Below, in pieces: positions 23,273 through 30,906 of a stretch of DNA of 64,000 nucleotides. Each line of letters starts with the position of its first letter. Positions within the stretch are counted from its first letter, which is position 1. The position numbers and the translations under genes are program-made. The notes below the pieces were generated by a model. That model was not told the origin of the DNA, searched no databases, and saw only the letters and a program-made list of their open reading frames with translations. Source of the stretch: Duncaniella muris. Its GTDB lineage: Bacteria > Bacteroidota > Bacteroidia > Bacteroidales > Muribaculaceae. The DNA is taken from contig NZ_PUEC01000013.1 of assembly GCF_003024805.1 (NCBI RefSeq), positions 1 through 64,000 on the forward strand, given 5' to 3'.

Positions 23273-24418
23273 GGTGAAGTGGCGTAGCACCACGGCGCTT
23301 ATGAAGTAGAGTCCGGTCAGAGCCCACAGTCCCATGTAATAGTGGCTGACATCGGCGAGAGTCGATCCGTTGCTGTTGATGCGGATGAATCCTTCCATGC
23401 CCCATGTGGCCGGCACGAGATCAGAGATCATTTTCCAGAAGGGGCTGAAAGCGTAGCGTGGCCATGTCAGACCTGAGAGGAAGAGGAATACCACAGATGT
23501 GAACACTATGACAAGCAGTGATGACTCGCGCTCGCGGACAAAGACCTGGAGTGTCTGGCCGAGGAAGCTGGTGGCCAGAAGCATCACGAAGATCAGAGGC
23601 ATGAAGTCCATGAAACGGCCTATGTGGGGCAGGGAGAACATCCAGGGAATGAGTTCGAGTATGTAGTAGCTCAGTGGAAGATAGATCATGAGATAGCACA
23701 GCGACTTGCCAAGGACGGTGGCGAGTGTCCCGGTCTCATAGTCGAGCGGGTCATAGCCTTTGTTTTTGCGGCGGCGGTCAGCTGCGGTGCCGGCTATCAT
23801 GGTGATGCCTAACAGAAGGCTCTGCTGGAGAATGAGAACTACAATTCCCGGCATGACAAACGATGCGAAGCCCTGAGAGACGTCGCCGAGGAAGTTGGCC
23901 TGGGTGTTGACCGGGAGTCCGCCAACGGTGCTCGTCAGAAGGCCGCCGTCGGCAAGCCTCCGGGCGGTGATGGCGGTGACTTCATGCATCTGCAGGTCGG
24001 TCAGCGAAAACAGATACTGGCGGTAGCGCAGAAGCAGTGACATGTCGGAATAGAAGGAGCAGACGGCCTGCTCGCCGCGGCCTATCTTGCGGGAGAAGTC
24101 GGCCGGAATCTCCACCACTCCGTAGGATTTCTTTTCCATCCATGCGCGTCTGGCCTCCTGCATGTCTGACGCATAGCCTATGATGTTGAACCCCTGGGTT
24201 GCTCCGAGATTGCGCACGAACTCGCGGCTGTCGGCTGTGCGGCAGTTGTCAACCACAACGGTGTCGATCTTCTTGACAACCTCAGGATTGTAGATGAGGG
24301 TGTAGACGATCGGGTAGGCTAGTGGCAGTGCGAAGAAAAAGAGCAGGACGCCGATGTCGGTGAAGACCAGGCGGATCTCGCGGCGCCATACGCGGAATAA
24401 GCTTTTAAACCAGTTCAT
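23210..24418 (-). CDS. ABC-2 type permease, second of pair
   Basis: The 402-residue inner-membrane protein has an N-terminal membrane helix (LVFTDIGVLLFFFALPLAYP), a large periplasmic domain (about 45-175), and five C-terminal helices including SFVMPGIVVLILQQSLLLGITM and LLVIVFTSVVFLFLSGLTWP. This is the YhhJ/YbhS-type topology of exporters that work with HlyD and TolC partners. It is the last gene of the exporter operon, 87 bases after its partner. The C-terminal tail is encoded opposite the end of the DUF4421 gene. Confidence 0.88.
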   Translation of the reverse strand: MNWFKSLFRVWRREIRLVFTDIGVLLFFFALPLAYPIVYTLIYNPEVVKKIDTVVVDNCRTADSREFVRNLGATQGFNIIGYASDMQEARRAWMEKKSYGVVEIPADFSRKIGRGEQAVCSFYSDMSLLLRYRQYLFSLTDLQMHEVTAITARRLADGGLLTSTVGGLPVNTQANFLGDVSQGFASFVMPGIVVLILQQSLLLGITMIAGTAADRRRKNKGYDPLDYETGTLATVLGKSLCYLMIYLPLSYYILELIPWMFSLPHIGRFMDFMPLIFVMLLATSFLGQTLQVFVRERESSLLVIVFTSVVFLFLSGLTWPRYAFSPFWKMISDLVPATWGMEGFIRINSNGSTLADVSHYYMGLWALTGLYFISAVVLRHFTSKAHADCQRQGRECAEVSEI

Positions 24419-24505
24419 AGTCTCGGAAGTGAATATACCAGTCAGGGAGGTAGGAGGGGGTGGATTGAGTGCTTTAGGAATCAGTAGTGAGGCCCGGAGC
24501 GGAGG

Positions 24506-25663
24506 TCAGGGTATATAGACCGGATGCTCGCATTGGCGGCGGAGCCGTCTGAGCCCTATCAGAGGCAGGAGGGTGAACAGCAGCAGGGCCACATAGTAGA
24601 ATCGCGAATAGTAGATGGGGATTCCGTTGAGGGCCTGGTCGATGTAGATCAGGAAGTAGTAGCGGATCGGGACGATATAGGAGAATATTGCTATTCCGCC
24701 ATACATCTTTTCTACCGGAAACGAGAAGCCGGCCACGGAAAAGCACAGAATTCCGGTCAGTGATACGATCGAGAGCGCGATGCGGAAGTTTGGCAGCATC
24801 TCGGTAATGAACACGGCGAATCCCTGGGTGGCTGTCACCAGAAGCAGCATAGCCAGCACCATGTGGACCGGATGGTTGTTGAGCGGGAATCCGAGGAAGC
24901 CGAACATCACCGCCTGGATGGCGATCCCGACGGAGGTGAAGATCACCGTCTGCGGAAGGAGTTTGCCCAGCAGCGCTATGCCCATATGGCCGCGAGCCTC
25001 TTCAAGCCATTCAACCGAAGTGCCGGTCTTGTGCTCTTGGCAGATGCTGAACACTGTCACGAGCAGTATTATCAGCGCCAGCAGGCAGGGTATGAACGAC
25101 TGGCAGAGGTAGATCGAATAGTTGGTCCAGGGGTTGTTGAGCGGATGGGTGCGGATGACAAGAGGCTGAATCAGGGAGCCTGCCAGATTTTCGTCGGCTC
25201 CGGCGCTGACAAGAGTAGTCTTGACAATGCCGCCGGCTGTGGTGACGGCGATTGTCTTGAATCCTTTGAAACTGAGCGATCCGGGCACGAAGATTGTCAT
25301 GTTGGAGAAAAACGAGAGTGTGGGCTTCTCTCCAGCTATCGTTTTCTGCTGAAAGTCAGAGGGGATGAGGAAAAAACCGTATATTTCCCCGCTTTTCACC
25401 CCGTTGATCGCCTCATGATAGCTTTCGAAATCGGAGTTGATGTCCACAAGGGGCGAGGCATCGAGCGAACGGCCTATCTGACGCGAAAGTGAGGAGTGGT
25501 CGAGATCTACCATCCCTACGGGCACTTTCAGCGGCAGACCTTCGTGCATGAGGTTCAGAAAGAAGAACGAGCATGCAAGAGGTACCACCAGCATCATGAC
25601 CACATAGATTTTGCGTGAGGTCAGGCGCCGGAGTTCGCGTTTGATTATGTCGAGAAGCACCAT
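24506..25663 (-). CDS. ABC-2 type permease, first of pair
   Basis: The 385-residue protein has the same layout as its neighbour: N-terminal helix (IYVVMMLVVPLACSFFFLNL), periplasmic domain (about 40-185, with VGMVDLDHSSLSRQIGRSLDAS), then helices such as SFIPCLLALIILLVTVFSIC and SIVSLTGILCFSVAGFSFPV. The two permeases probably form a heterodimer. No ATP-binding subunit is encoded in the operon, so a separate ATPase must power it. Substrate unknown. Confidence 0.88.
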   Translation of the reverse strand: MVLLDIIKRELRRLTSRKIYVVMMLVVPLACSFFFLNLMHEGLPLKVPVGMVDLDHSSLSRQIGRSLDASPLVDINSDFESYHEAINGVKSGEIYGFFLIPSDFQQKTIAGEKPTLSFFSNMTIFVPGSLSFKGFKTIAVTTAGGIVKTTLVSAGADENLAGSLIQPLVIRTHPLNNPWTNYSIYLCQSFIPCLLALIILLVTVFSICQEHKTGTSVEWLEEARGHMGIALLGKLLPQTVIFTSVGIAIQAVMFGFLGFPLNNHPVHMVLAMLLLVTATQGFAVFITEMLPNFRIALSIVSLTGILCFSVAGFSFPVEKMYGGIAIFSYIVPIRYYFLIYIDQALNGIPIYYSRFYYVALLLFTLLPLIGLRRLRRQCEHPVYIP

Positions 25664-25688
25664 CGTTTAACAGATTGAAAAGGGAGGA

Positions 25689-26711
25689 TTATTTCTTGAA
25701 GTAGACCACACTCATGCCTGGGCGCAGCTGGGCTATGGTGTCGAGCGGATGGGCCTTGACTTCGAAAGTCTTGCTGTCCCACTGCCCGGTGGCCTTTGTG
25801 GCCTGCCAGGTGGCATAGCTGCCGAGATCGCGGACATAGTAGATTCTGGCCTTCACGGTCTTCTTGTCGAGGGCCGGGATCATGACCTCGATTTCGCCGC
25901 CGAGAGGCATGTCGTTAAGGAGTTCTTCACGCACATTGAATGTGACCCATTTGTCGCTGAGTTTCAGAAGACTCATGATCGGTGCTCCGAGCGACACGAG
26001 CTCGCTTTCTGCCGGGTAGATCTGGTCGATCTGTCCGTCGCACGGTGCCAGCAGATACTGGTCTTCCAGCAGACTTTCCACTTCGGCTACTCCGCCTTTG
26101 GCCACGTTGACCATCGCGGCCGCGCTCTCTTTGTCTTCTTTCTGAGCGCCTGTCACGGCGAGATCCACCTGGCTCTGTGCGGCACGGTGTGCGGCCACGG
26201 CTGCGTCATAGGCGGCTTTGGCCTCGTCGCGCTTCTGTTCTGAAACCACACCTTCACGGAAGAGATTTTCCATGCGGTTGTAGGTTTTATGGGTGATGGT
26301 GACAGCAGCCTCGGCCTGTGCGGCAAGATCACGGGCCGACTGAATGATCTGCTTGCGTGTGCCGGCATCTACTTTCTGATTCTGGGTGCGGGCCACGGTT
26401 TCCATGCCTTCCGCCTGCATGAGTTTGGCATCGGCAAGTGAGGAGTGGATGTGGACGAGTGTGTCGCCGGCATGGACAATGTCTCCTTCATGGACGTAGA
26501 GTCTGACCACACGTCCTGGAAGTTTGCCGGAGATGCGGATCGAAGAGGCGTCGGCCTGACCCTCTATTATCTCCGATGGTTTGTTAAGAAAACAGAATCC
26601 TATGATGGCAAGGACGATACAGATTACTACCATGACGGCCAGAGCCGTCATGAGGATACGGTTCTCGCTGCGCTGGGCATTGGCGGCGGATGTGTTCTGC
26701 TTGTCTGACAT
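25689..26711 (-). CDS. HlyD-family periplasmic adaptor
   Basis: The 340-residue protein has one N-terminal membrane helix (ILMTALAVMVVICIVLAIIG), a split biotinyl/lipoyl-like domain (SGKLPGRVVRLYVHEGD...LLAPCDGQIDQIYPAESELV), a coiled-coil hairpin between the halves (about 100-215), and a beta-barrel domain (VTFNVREELLNDMPLGGE). It would bridge the permease pair to the TolC-like channel. It lies 25 bases upstream of the first permease. Confidence 0.9.
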   Translation of the reverse strand: MSDKQNTSAANAQRSENRILMTALAVMVVICIVLAIIGFCFLNKPSEIIEGQADASSIRISGKLPGRVVRLYVHEGDIVHAGDTLVHIHSSLADAKLMQAEGMETVARTQNQKVDAGTRKQIIQSARDLAAQAEAAVTITHKTYNRMENLFREGVVSEQKRDEAKAAYDAAVAAHRAAQSQVDLAVTGAQKEDKESAAAMVNVAKGGVAEVESLLEDQYLLAPCDGQIDQIYPAESELVSLGAPIMSLLKLSDKWVTFNVREELLNDMPLGGEIEVMIPALDKKTVKARIYYVRDLGSYATWQATKATGQWDSKTFEVKAHPLDTIAQLRPGMSVVYFKK

Positions 26712-26788
26712 GACTGTAGGTGGTTTTGTTATGATGTTGATTTTGAATTCTTGAGTTCCGGATGGCTTTATTCAGAGGTTTCAGCCAC

Positions 26789-28267
26789 TTATTGTGCGGC
26801 CTGAACGTCAAGCCGTCCGAGCACTTTGTTGAGGTAGACATCGCAGAGATATACGTCGATGCGGGCGTCGATATTCTCGGAGTGTGCCTTGAGCCATGCG
26901 GTCTGGGCTTCCATGACATTGTCAACGGTCATCACTCCGTCGCGGAATCCGAGTTGAGCGCAACGCAGGTTCTCATCGGCTTTGGCGAGATTGGATTCAG
27001 TCATGCTGAAAGTCTTGAATGCCTCATCGGCTTTGAACGAGGCCTGGTTGACCTGCAGGTCTACCATCTCGCGGGCGTTGTCGAGCTGAAGGTTGGCGGC
27101 CACTGTCTGAGCCTTGGCTGCACGGAGCTTGTTGTAGTTGCTTCCCCAGTGCCAGATAGGAATGGTCAGCATGGCTCCGACAGAGAACATGCCGTTGAAT
27201 TTTTTCTGAAAGCCGTCAAACATGTTGGGGTTCGAGAACGAGTAGGCTCCTACCAGTGCAAGATTTGGCATCATTGAGGCGCGGGCCACGGTTTCTTTTT
27301 CCTTGTAGATTTTCACTCCGAGTTCAAGGGCGCGGAGGTCGTCGCGCGAGGCGTAGACCTGCTGCATGTCGTAGCTCTTGGCTACAGGCGCGGTTGTGCT
27401 GATGGTTTCGGCATCTTCGTCAGCGAGAGTGAAAACAGTGTGTACAGGCAGACCGCACACCTGGGCCAGGGCCATGCGCGACAGCACCAGTCCGTTGTCA
27501 ACCTTCGTCAGGTCGATCTGGGCGGAGTTGAGTTTGACATCTACTGTGAGCTGGTCGCGTTTGGTGGCCACGCCCTCTTTGACCATCAGACTGACGTTGT
27601 GGCTGAGAGTGTCAAGCAGATTGACATAGCTCACAGCGAGTTTCTGCTTTGCTTTCAGCGAGACCACCTGCCAGTAGGCGGCATCGACGGCATAGATGAC
27701 ATCCTGCGCAGAATTGTCGTGCATGGCGGTGGCAAGCTGTTCGGCATAGCCGGTTATCTTGTTCATCGCCACGATCTTTCCGCCCATGAAAATAGGCTGG
27801 GTGAGGGTGACGGCTCCGAAAAACACGTTGTGGAGGTCGTAGCTCAAAGCTTCTTTAGGCAGATAGGCAACCTGTGAGGGGATGGGTTTGCCGTCGACCA
27901 TCACCGGCTTTCCGTCAATGGGGTTTTTGACGAAATCGAATTCATAGCCCTTGGTCTCCGGGTTGAATGACTTGATGGGCAGAAGCTGGTCTGATTCTAA
28001 TACGGAAATGCCTTTCTGATTGTACATATAGCCGCCGGCGAAGTCAAGTGACGGCAGATAGGCGGCGAATGCCTGGTCTTTCTCGTAACCGGCCACCTTT
28101 ATCTGCTGGGCCGAGCGACGGAGATCCTTGTTGTTGGCCAATGCCAGCTGCCGGCACTGTTCAAGGTTCATGACGCTTCCTTCCGAAGGAATGTCAGAGG
28201 GAGAGACAGCGGCGGCGCCGAGCGCCAGAGGTGCCAGCAAGGCGATTAAAAGTCTGCGTTTTGCCAT
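26789..28267 (-). CDS. TolC-family outer-membrane efflux protein
   Basis: The 492-residue protein has a signal peptide ending GAAAVS, and the two tandem OEP repeats (about 35-250 and 285-480), with MNLEQCRQLALANNKDLRRSA and later ALELGVKIYKEKETVARASMMPN. It is the outer-membrane channel of a tripartite exporter and the first gene of the four-gene operon. The C-terminus is soluble rather than aromatic, as is common in this family. Confidence 0.92.
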   Translation of the reverse strand: MAKRRLLIALLAPLALGAAAVSPSDIPSEGSVMNLEQCRQLALANNKDLRRSAQQIKVAGYEKDQAFAAYLPSLDFAGGYMYNQKGISVLESDQLLPIKSFNPETKGYEFDFVKNPIDGKPVMVDGKPIPSQVAYLPKEALSYDLHNVFFGAVTLTQPIFMGGKIVAMNKITGYAEQLATAMHDNSAQDVIYAVDAAYWQVVSLKAKQKLAVSYVNLLDTLSHNVSLMVKEGVATKRDQLTVDVKLNSAQIDLTKVDNGLVLSRMALAQVCGLPVHTVFTLADEDAETISTTAPVAKSYDMQQVYASRDDLRALELGVKIYKEKETVARASMMPNLALVGAYSFSNPNMFDGFQKKFNGMFSVGAMLTIPIWHWGSNYNKLRAAKAQTVAANLQLDNAREMVDLQVNQASFKADEAFKTFSMTESNLAKADENLRCAQLGFRDGVMTVDNVMEAQTAWLKAHSENIDARIDVYLCDVYLNKVLGRLDVQAAQ

Positions 28268-28331
28268 GATTGGGAGCTTAGTTGAAAAACGTGAGATCCT
28301 GGCCCGTAAAATGTGTGTCTGAAACGGGTCT

Positions 28332-28340
28332 GCAAATATA
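28332..28340 (-). promoter_or_regulatory. -7 element upstream of the tolC operon
   Basis: TATATTTGC on the minus strand fits TAnnTTTG, about 65 bases before the start codon. A -33 box is not clear. Confidence 0.4.
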
Positions 28341-28435
28341 ACCTCTTTTGGAGATTAAATGTTTAATTTTTTCTTACGATAATTATCCCAAATTGGCGAA
28401 AAACTATTCTGTTTTGCCGCAGGCCTTGATTGGCT

Positions 28436-29083
28436 TTATTTTCGGCCGAAATCGGCGGGGATTTCTCCCCAGACGGGAGTGTCCCAGGTGAGTATCGGAT
28501 TGGTGATCTCATGAGTCTGAAGCCACAGAGTGGCGCGTCTGATCATCTCGAACAGAGGTGCGTTGGCGGCGGTTGGTTTCAGATTGGTTTTAGGCTGTCG
28601 GTTGCGCACCCATGAGCGGGCTGTGCGCGAGTCTGTATAGATGGGCACATTGTGTCGTCCCTGCTGCGTGAGAAGCGCAAGCCCGTGGACCAGCGCGAGA
28701 TACTCGCCGATGTTGTTGGTGCCTCCTTCAAACGGTCCGGCATGGAAGATGCGCTCGCCGGTGCGAACCCACACGCCCTGATATTCCACCGGACCTGGAT
28801 TGCGCGAGCAGGCGGCATCGACTGCCAGAGCATCCAGGCGGATTTCCGGAAAGGCTTCATAGTTGACATGCTCATGGGAGGGGCCTTTGGCTATTGCGCT
28901 GAGAAGTTCGAGCTGTTCGGCCGGATCTCCGCGGTAGGCTGCTACAGCCGCTTCCTGCGAGTCGAAGCTCTTGAAGCGCGCGTCGGGATAACCTTTGACC
29001 TGTAACTGACATTCTTCCCAGGAGTCGAAGACTCCGGTGGCAAAGCCGTTCCAGACTACATAGAATTTTTTGCGTGGGGCCAT
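28436..29083 (-). CDS. rnhA: Ribonuclease H1 with viroplasmin N-terminal domain
   Basis: The 215-residue protein begins with a caulimovirus-viroplasmin (hybrid-binding) domain: KKFYVVWNGFATGVFDSWEECQLQV and FKSFDSQEAAVAAY. Then comes an RNase H fold (about 75-215) with the acidic residues in LAVDAACSRNPG, GGTNNIGEYLALV and IYTDSRTARSWV, and the terminal PVWGEIPADFGRK. It cuts RNA in RNA:DNA hybrids. This variant ending in DFGRK is a Bacteroidetes form. Confidence 0.92.
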   Translation of the reverse strand: MAPRKKFYVVWNGFATGVFDSWEECQLQVKGYPDARFKSFDSQEAAVAAYRGDPAEQLELLSAIAKGPSHEHVNYEAFPEIRLDALAVDAACSRNPGPVEYQGVWVRTGERIFHAGPFEGGTNNIGEYLALVHGLALLTQQGRHNVPIYTDSRTARSWVRNRQPKTNLKPTAANAPLFEMIRRATLWLQTHEITNPILTWDTPVWGEIPADFGRK

Positions 29084-29106
29084 ATTATATAGGTGGAGGA
29101 GGAAGC

Positions 29107-30288
29107 TTATGAAAGGGTTAGATAAATGCTGATGTCTACACTGCGCATCCCGGCAGCCTTGGCCACCTGTGGGTTGACAATGCGCCCGAAGAATGTATAG
29201 GTGGCTTTCTGCATGCCCGGCAGCAGTTTAAGGGCATTGCTCACTCCCTCGCAGCTGACAATTGAGCTCATCAGGGTGATCAGCGTGTTGCTGAGAGCCA
29301 TTGCGGCTGTGCGGGCAACGGCGCAGCCTGCATGTACGAAGCAGATACGTTCACGCAGAGAGGCCGATTCTCTTACTGCCAATGCGTCGGCGAGATCAAC
29401 GGGTGTCATAGCCGGGAACGCCTTGCCGCTGTCAGAGGAAAGGTCAAAGGCAAGCACGCCGCGTTTCATCACCGAGGTAAGCTCTGATCCAGCGCTGAAA
29501 GGCTCTGTGGTGGGAGTGGCCACCACCACATCGGCCGCACGAAGCGCGTTTTCAAGTGTGTGGGGATGCAGCGTGGAGGTTATCACCCACGGGCCGAGCT
29601 GCTGCGATGCGCGGCGCAGGGAGTAGACGTCGTTGTCATACATTCTGACGGTTGCGCCGAGCCCTACTGCCGACCGTGCTGCCGCACAGGCCGCGATGCC
29701 AGACCCGATGACAAGCACTTCGCAGGGTATGATTCCGGCCACGCCACCGAGCAGTATCCCTTTTCCGCGTGTGGCGTCGGCAAGCAGCGATGATGCCATA
29801 GCCACCGAGGCCCGGCCGTCGATTTCGGCAAGGATATCGGCAAACGGAGTGCAGCCGCCTGAGTCTTCAATGAGGTCGAGGGCTATGGCGATTATATGGC
29901 GCTTCAGAAGTTCCTTTATGGCATCGGTATGCTGGTTCTGCGGCTTGAGCAGGGTAAGGAGCATGGTTCCGCGACGCATTTTCCGCACATCGGCAGCTTC
30001 AAGCGGGGCAAGGTGTATGACGATGTCGCAGCCTAAGGCCTCACTGCGGGTGCCTACGCTGACACCGGCACGCATATACTGGTTGTCGGTGTAGTTGATC
30101 GCCGCCGTTGCTCCGGCTTCCATCTTTATGCGGAAACCGCGTTCTGTCAGCTCGGCGGCGGCCTCAGGTGTCAGCGGGAAGCGCCGTTCCGAGGAGCTTT
30201 GGCAGGCGGGCAGGCCTATGGTGAGGCTCCGGCGGTCAATCAGAGTCTCCTGAGGTTGTTCCTGGGGTGTGTGGGTGAACTGTGGCAT
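29107..30288 (-). CDS. Alanine dehydrogenase/transhydrogenase-like protein
   Basis: The 393-residue protein resembles the alanine dehydrogenase/PntA family: N-terminal GLPACQSSSERRFPLTPEA, then the Rossmann loop VLVIGSGIAACAAARSAVGLG and MYDNDVYSLRRA. The glycine motif is G-S-G-I-A-A-C rather than the standard G-x-G-x-x-G/A, and the 20-residue N-terminal extension is unusual. AGCAVARTAAMALSN near the end matches the family less well than the core. It may be a true NAD-dependent alanine dehydrogenase or a divergent family member. It lies 16 bases after aroK. Confidence 0.72.
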   Translation of the reverse strand: MPQFTHTPQEQPQETLIDRRSLTIGLPACQSSSERRFPLTPEAAAELTERGFRIKMEAGATAAINYTDNQYMRAGVSVGTRSEALGCDIVIHLAPLEAADVRKMRRGTMLLTLLKPQNQHTDAIKELLKRHIIAIALDLIEDSGGCTPFADILAEIDGRASVAMASSLLADATRGKGILLGGVAGIIPCEVLVIGSGIAACAAARSAVGLGATVRMYDNDVYSLRRASQQLGPWVITSTLHPHTLENALRAADVVVATPTTEPFSAGSELTSVMKRGVLAFDLSSDSGKAFPAMTPVDLADALAVRESASLRERICFVHAGCAVARTAAMALSNTLITLMSSIVSCEGVSNALKLLPGMQKATYTFFGRIVNPQVAKAAGMRSVDISIYLTLS

Positions 30289-30303
30289 ATGCTTGTACTT
30301 TGT

Positions 30304-30864
30304 TCAGTCCTGAGATCCGTTTTCTTTCAGCCGCAGACCGAAACGGCTGATGAAGGCCCGGCATTTTTCTTCTATCTGGTCTTCGTCTTCGAGGCAGGTG
30401 CTGTCGAAGATCTCGGCCGCACGGCTGTAGAAAGGCATGCGGGCGGCCAGCTGCTTTCTGACAAAGTGCTCCAGTTCGCTGTCACTGAGAGCCGCTATCA
30501 GCGGACGTTTGTGGCGTCCGCGTTTGAGCCTTTCAAACAGCCGTTCCTCGGAGGCTGCGAGCAGCACTGTCAGACCCTTTGACTGCATCAGTTCCATGTT
30601 GCCGGCAAAGCAGGGAGTGCCGCCTCCGCAGGCCACCACAACATCACGCTTGCCGTCGGCACTGACTTCGCGCAGCATCCGGCGTTCCATGTCGCGGAAA
30701 GCTTCCTCGCCTTCCTCGGCGAAAATTTCGCGGATCTTCTTGCCGGCGCGGGCCTCGATGTAATCGTCGAGGTCTATGAAATCAAGTTCGCAGCGTCGGG
30801 CGAGCGCCTTTCCGAGGGTCGATTTGCCGCAGCCCATGTAGCCGATGAGAAAAATGGTCTTCAT
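30304..30864 (-). CDS. aroK: Shikimate kinase
   Basis: The 186-residue cytosolic enzyme phosphorylates shikimate at the 3-OH in the chorismate pathway. It has the Walker A GYMGCGKSTLGKALA, the shikimate-binding DLDDYIEA, EEAFRDMERRML, and VVACGGGTPCF. Size is typical, with a short C-terminal extension. Confidence 0.94.
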   Translation of the reverse strand: MKTIFLIGYMGCGKSTLGKALARRCELDFIDLDDYIEARAGKKIREIFAEEGEEAFRDMERRMLREVSADGKRDVVVACGGGTPCFAGNMELMQSKGLTVLLAASEERLFERLKRGRHKRPLIAALSDSELEHFVRKQLAARMPFYSRAAEIFDSTCLEDEDQIEEKCRAFISRFGLRLKENGSQD

Positions 30865-30906
30865 TTTGTCAGATAATATTTCTATATAATGTGTCAGGAG
30901 GGGAGA

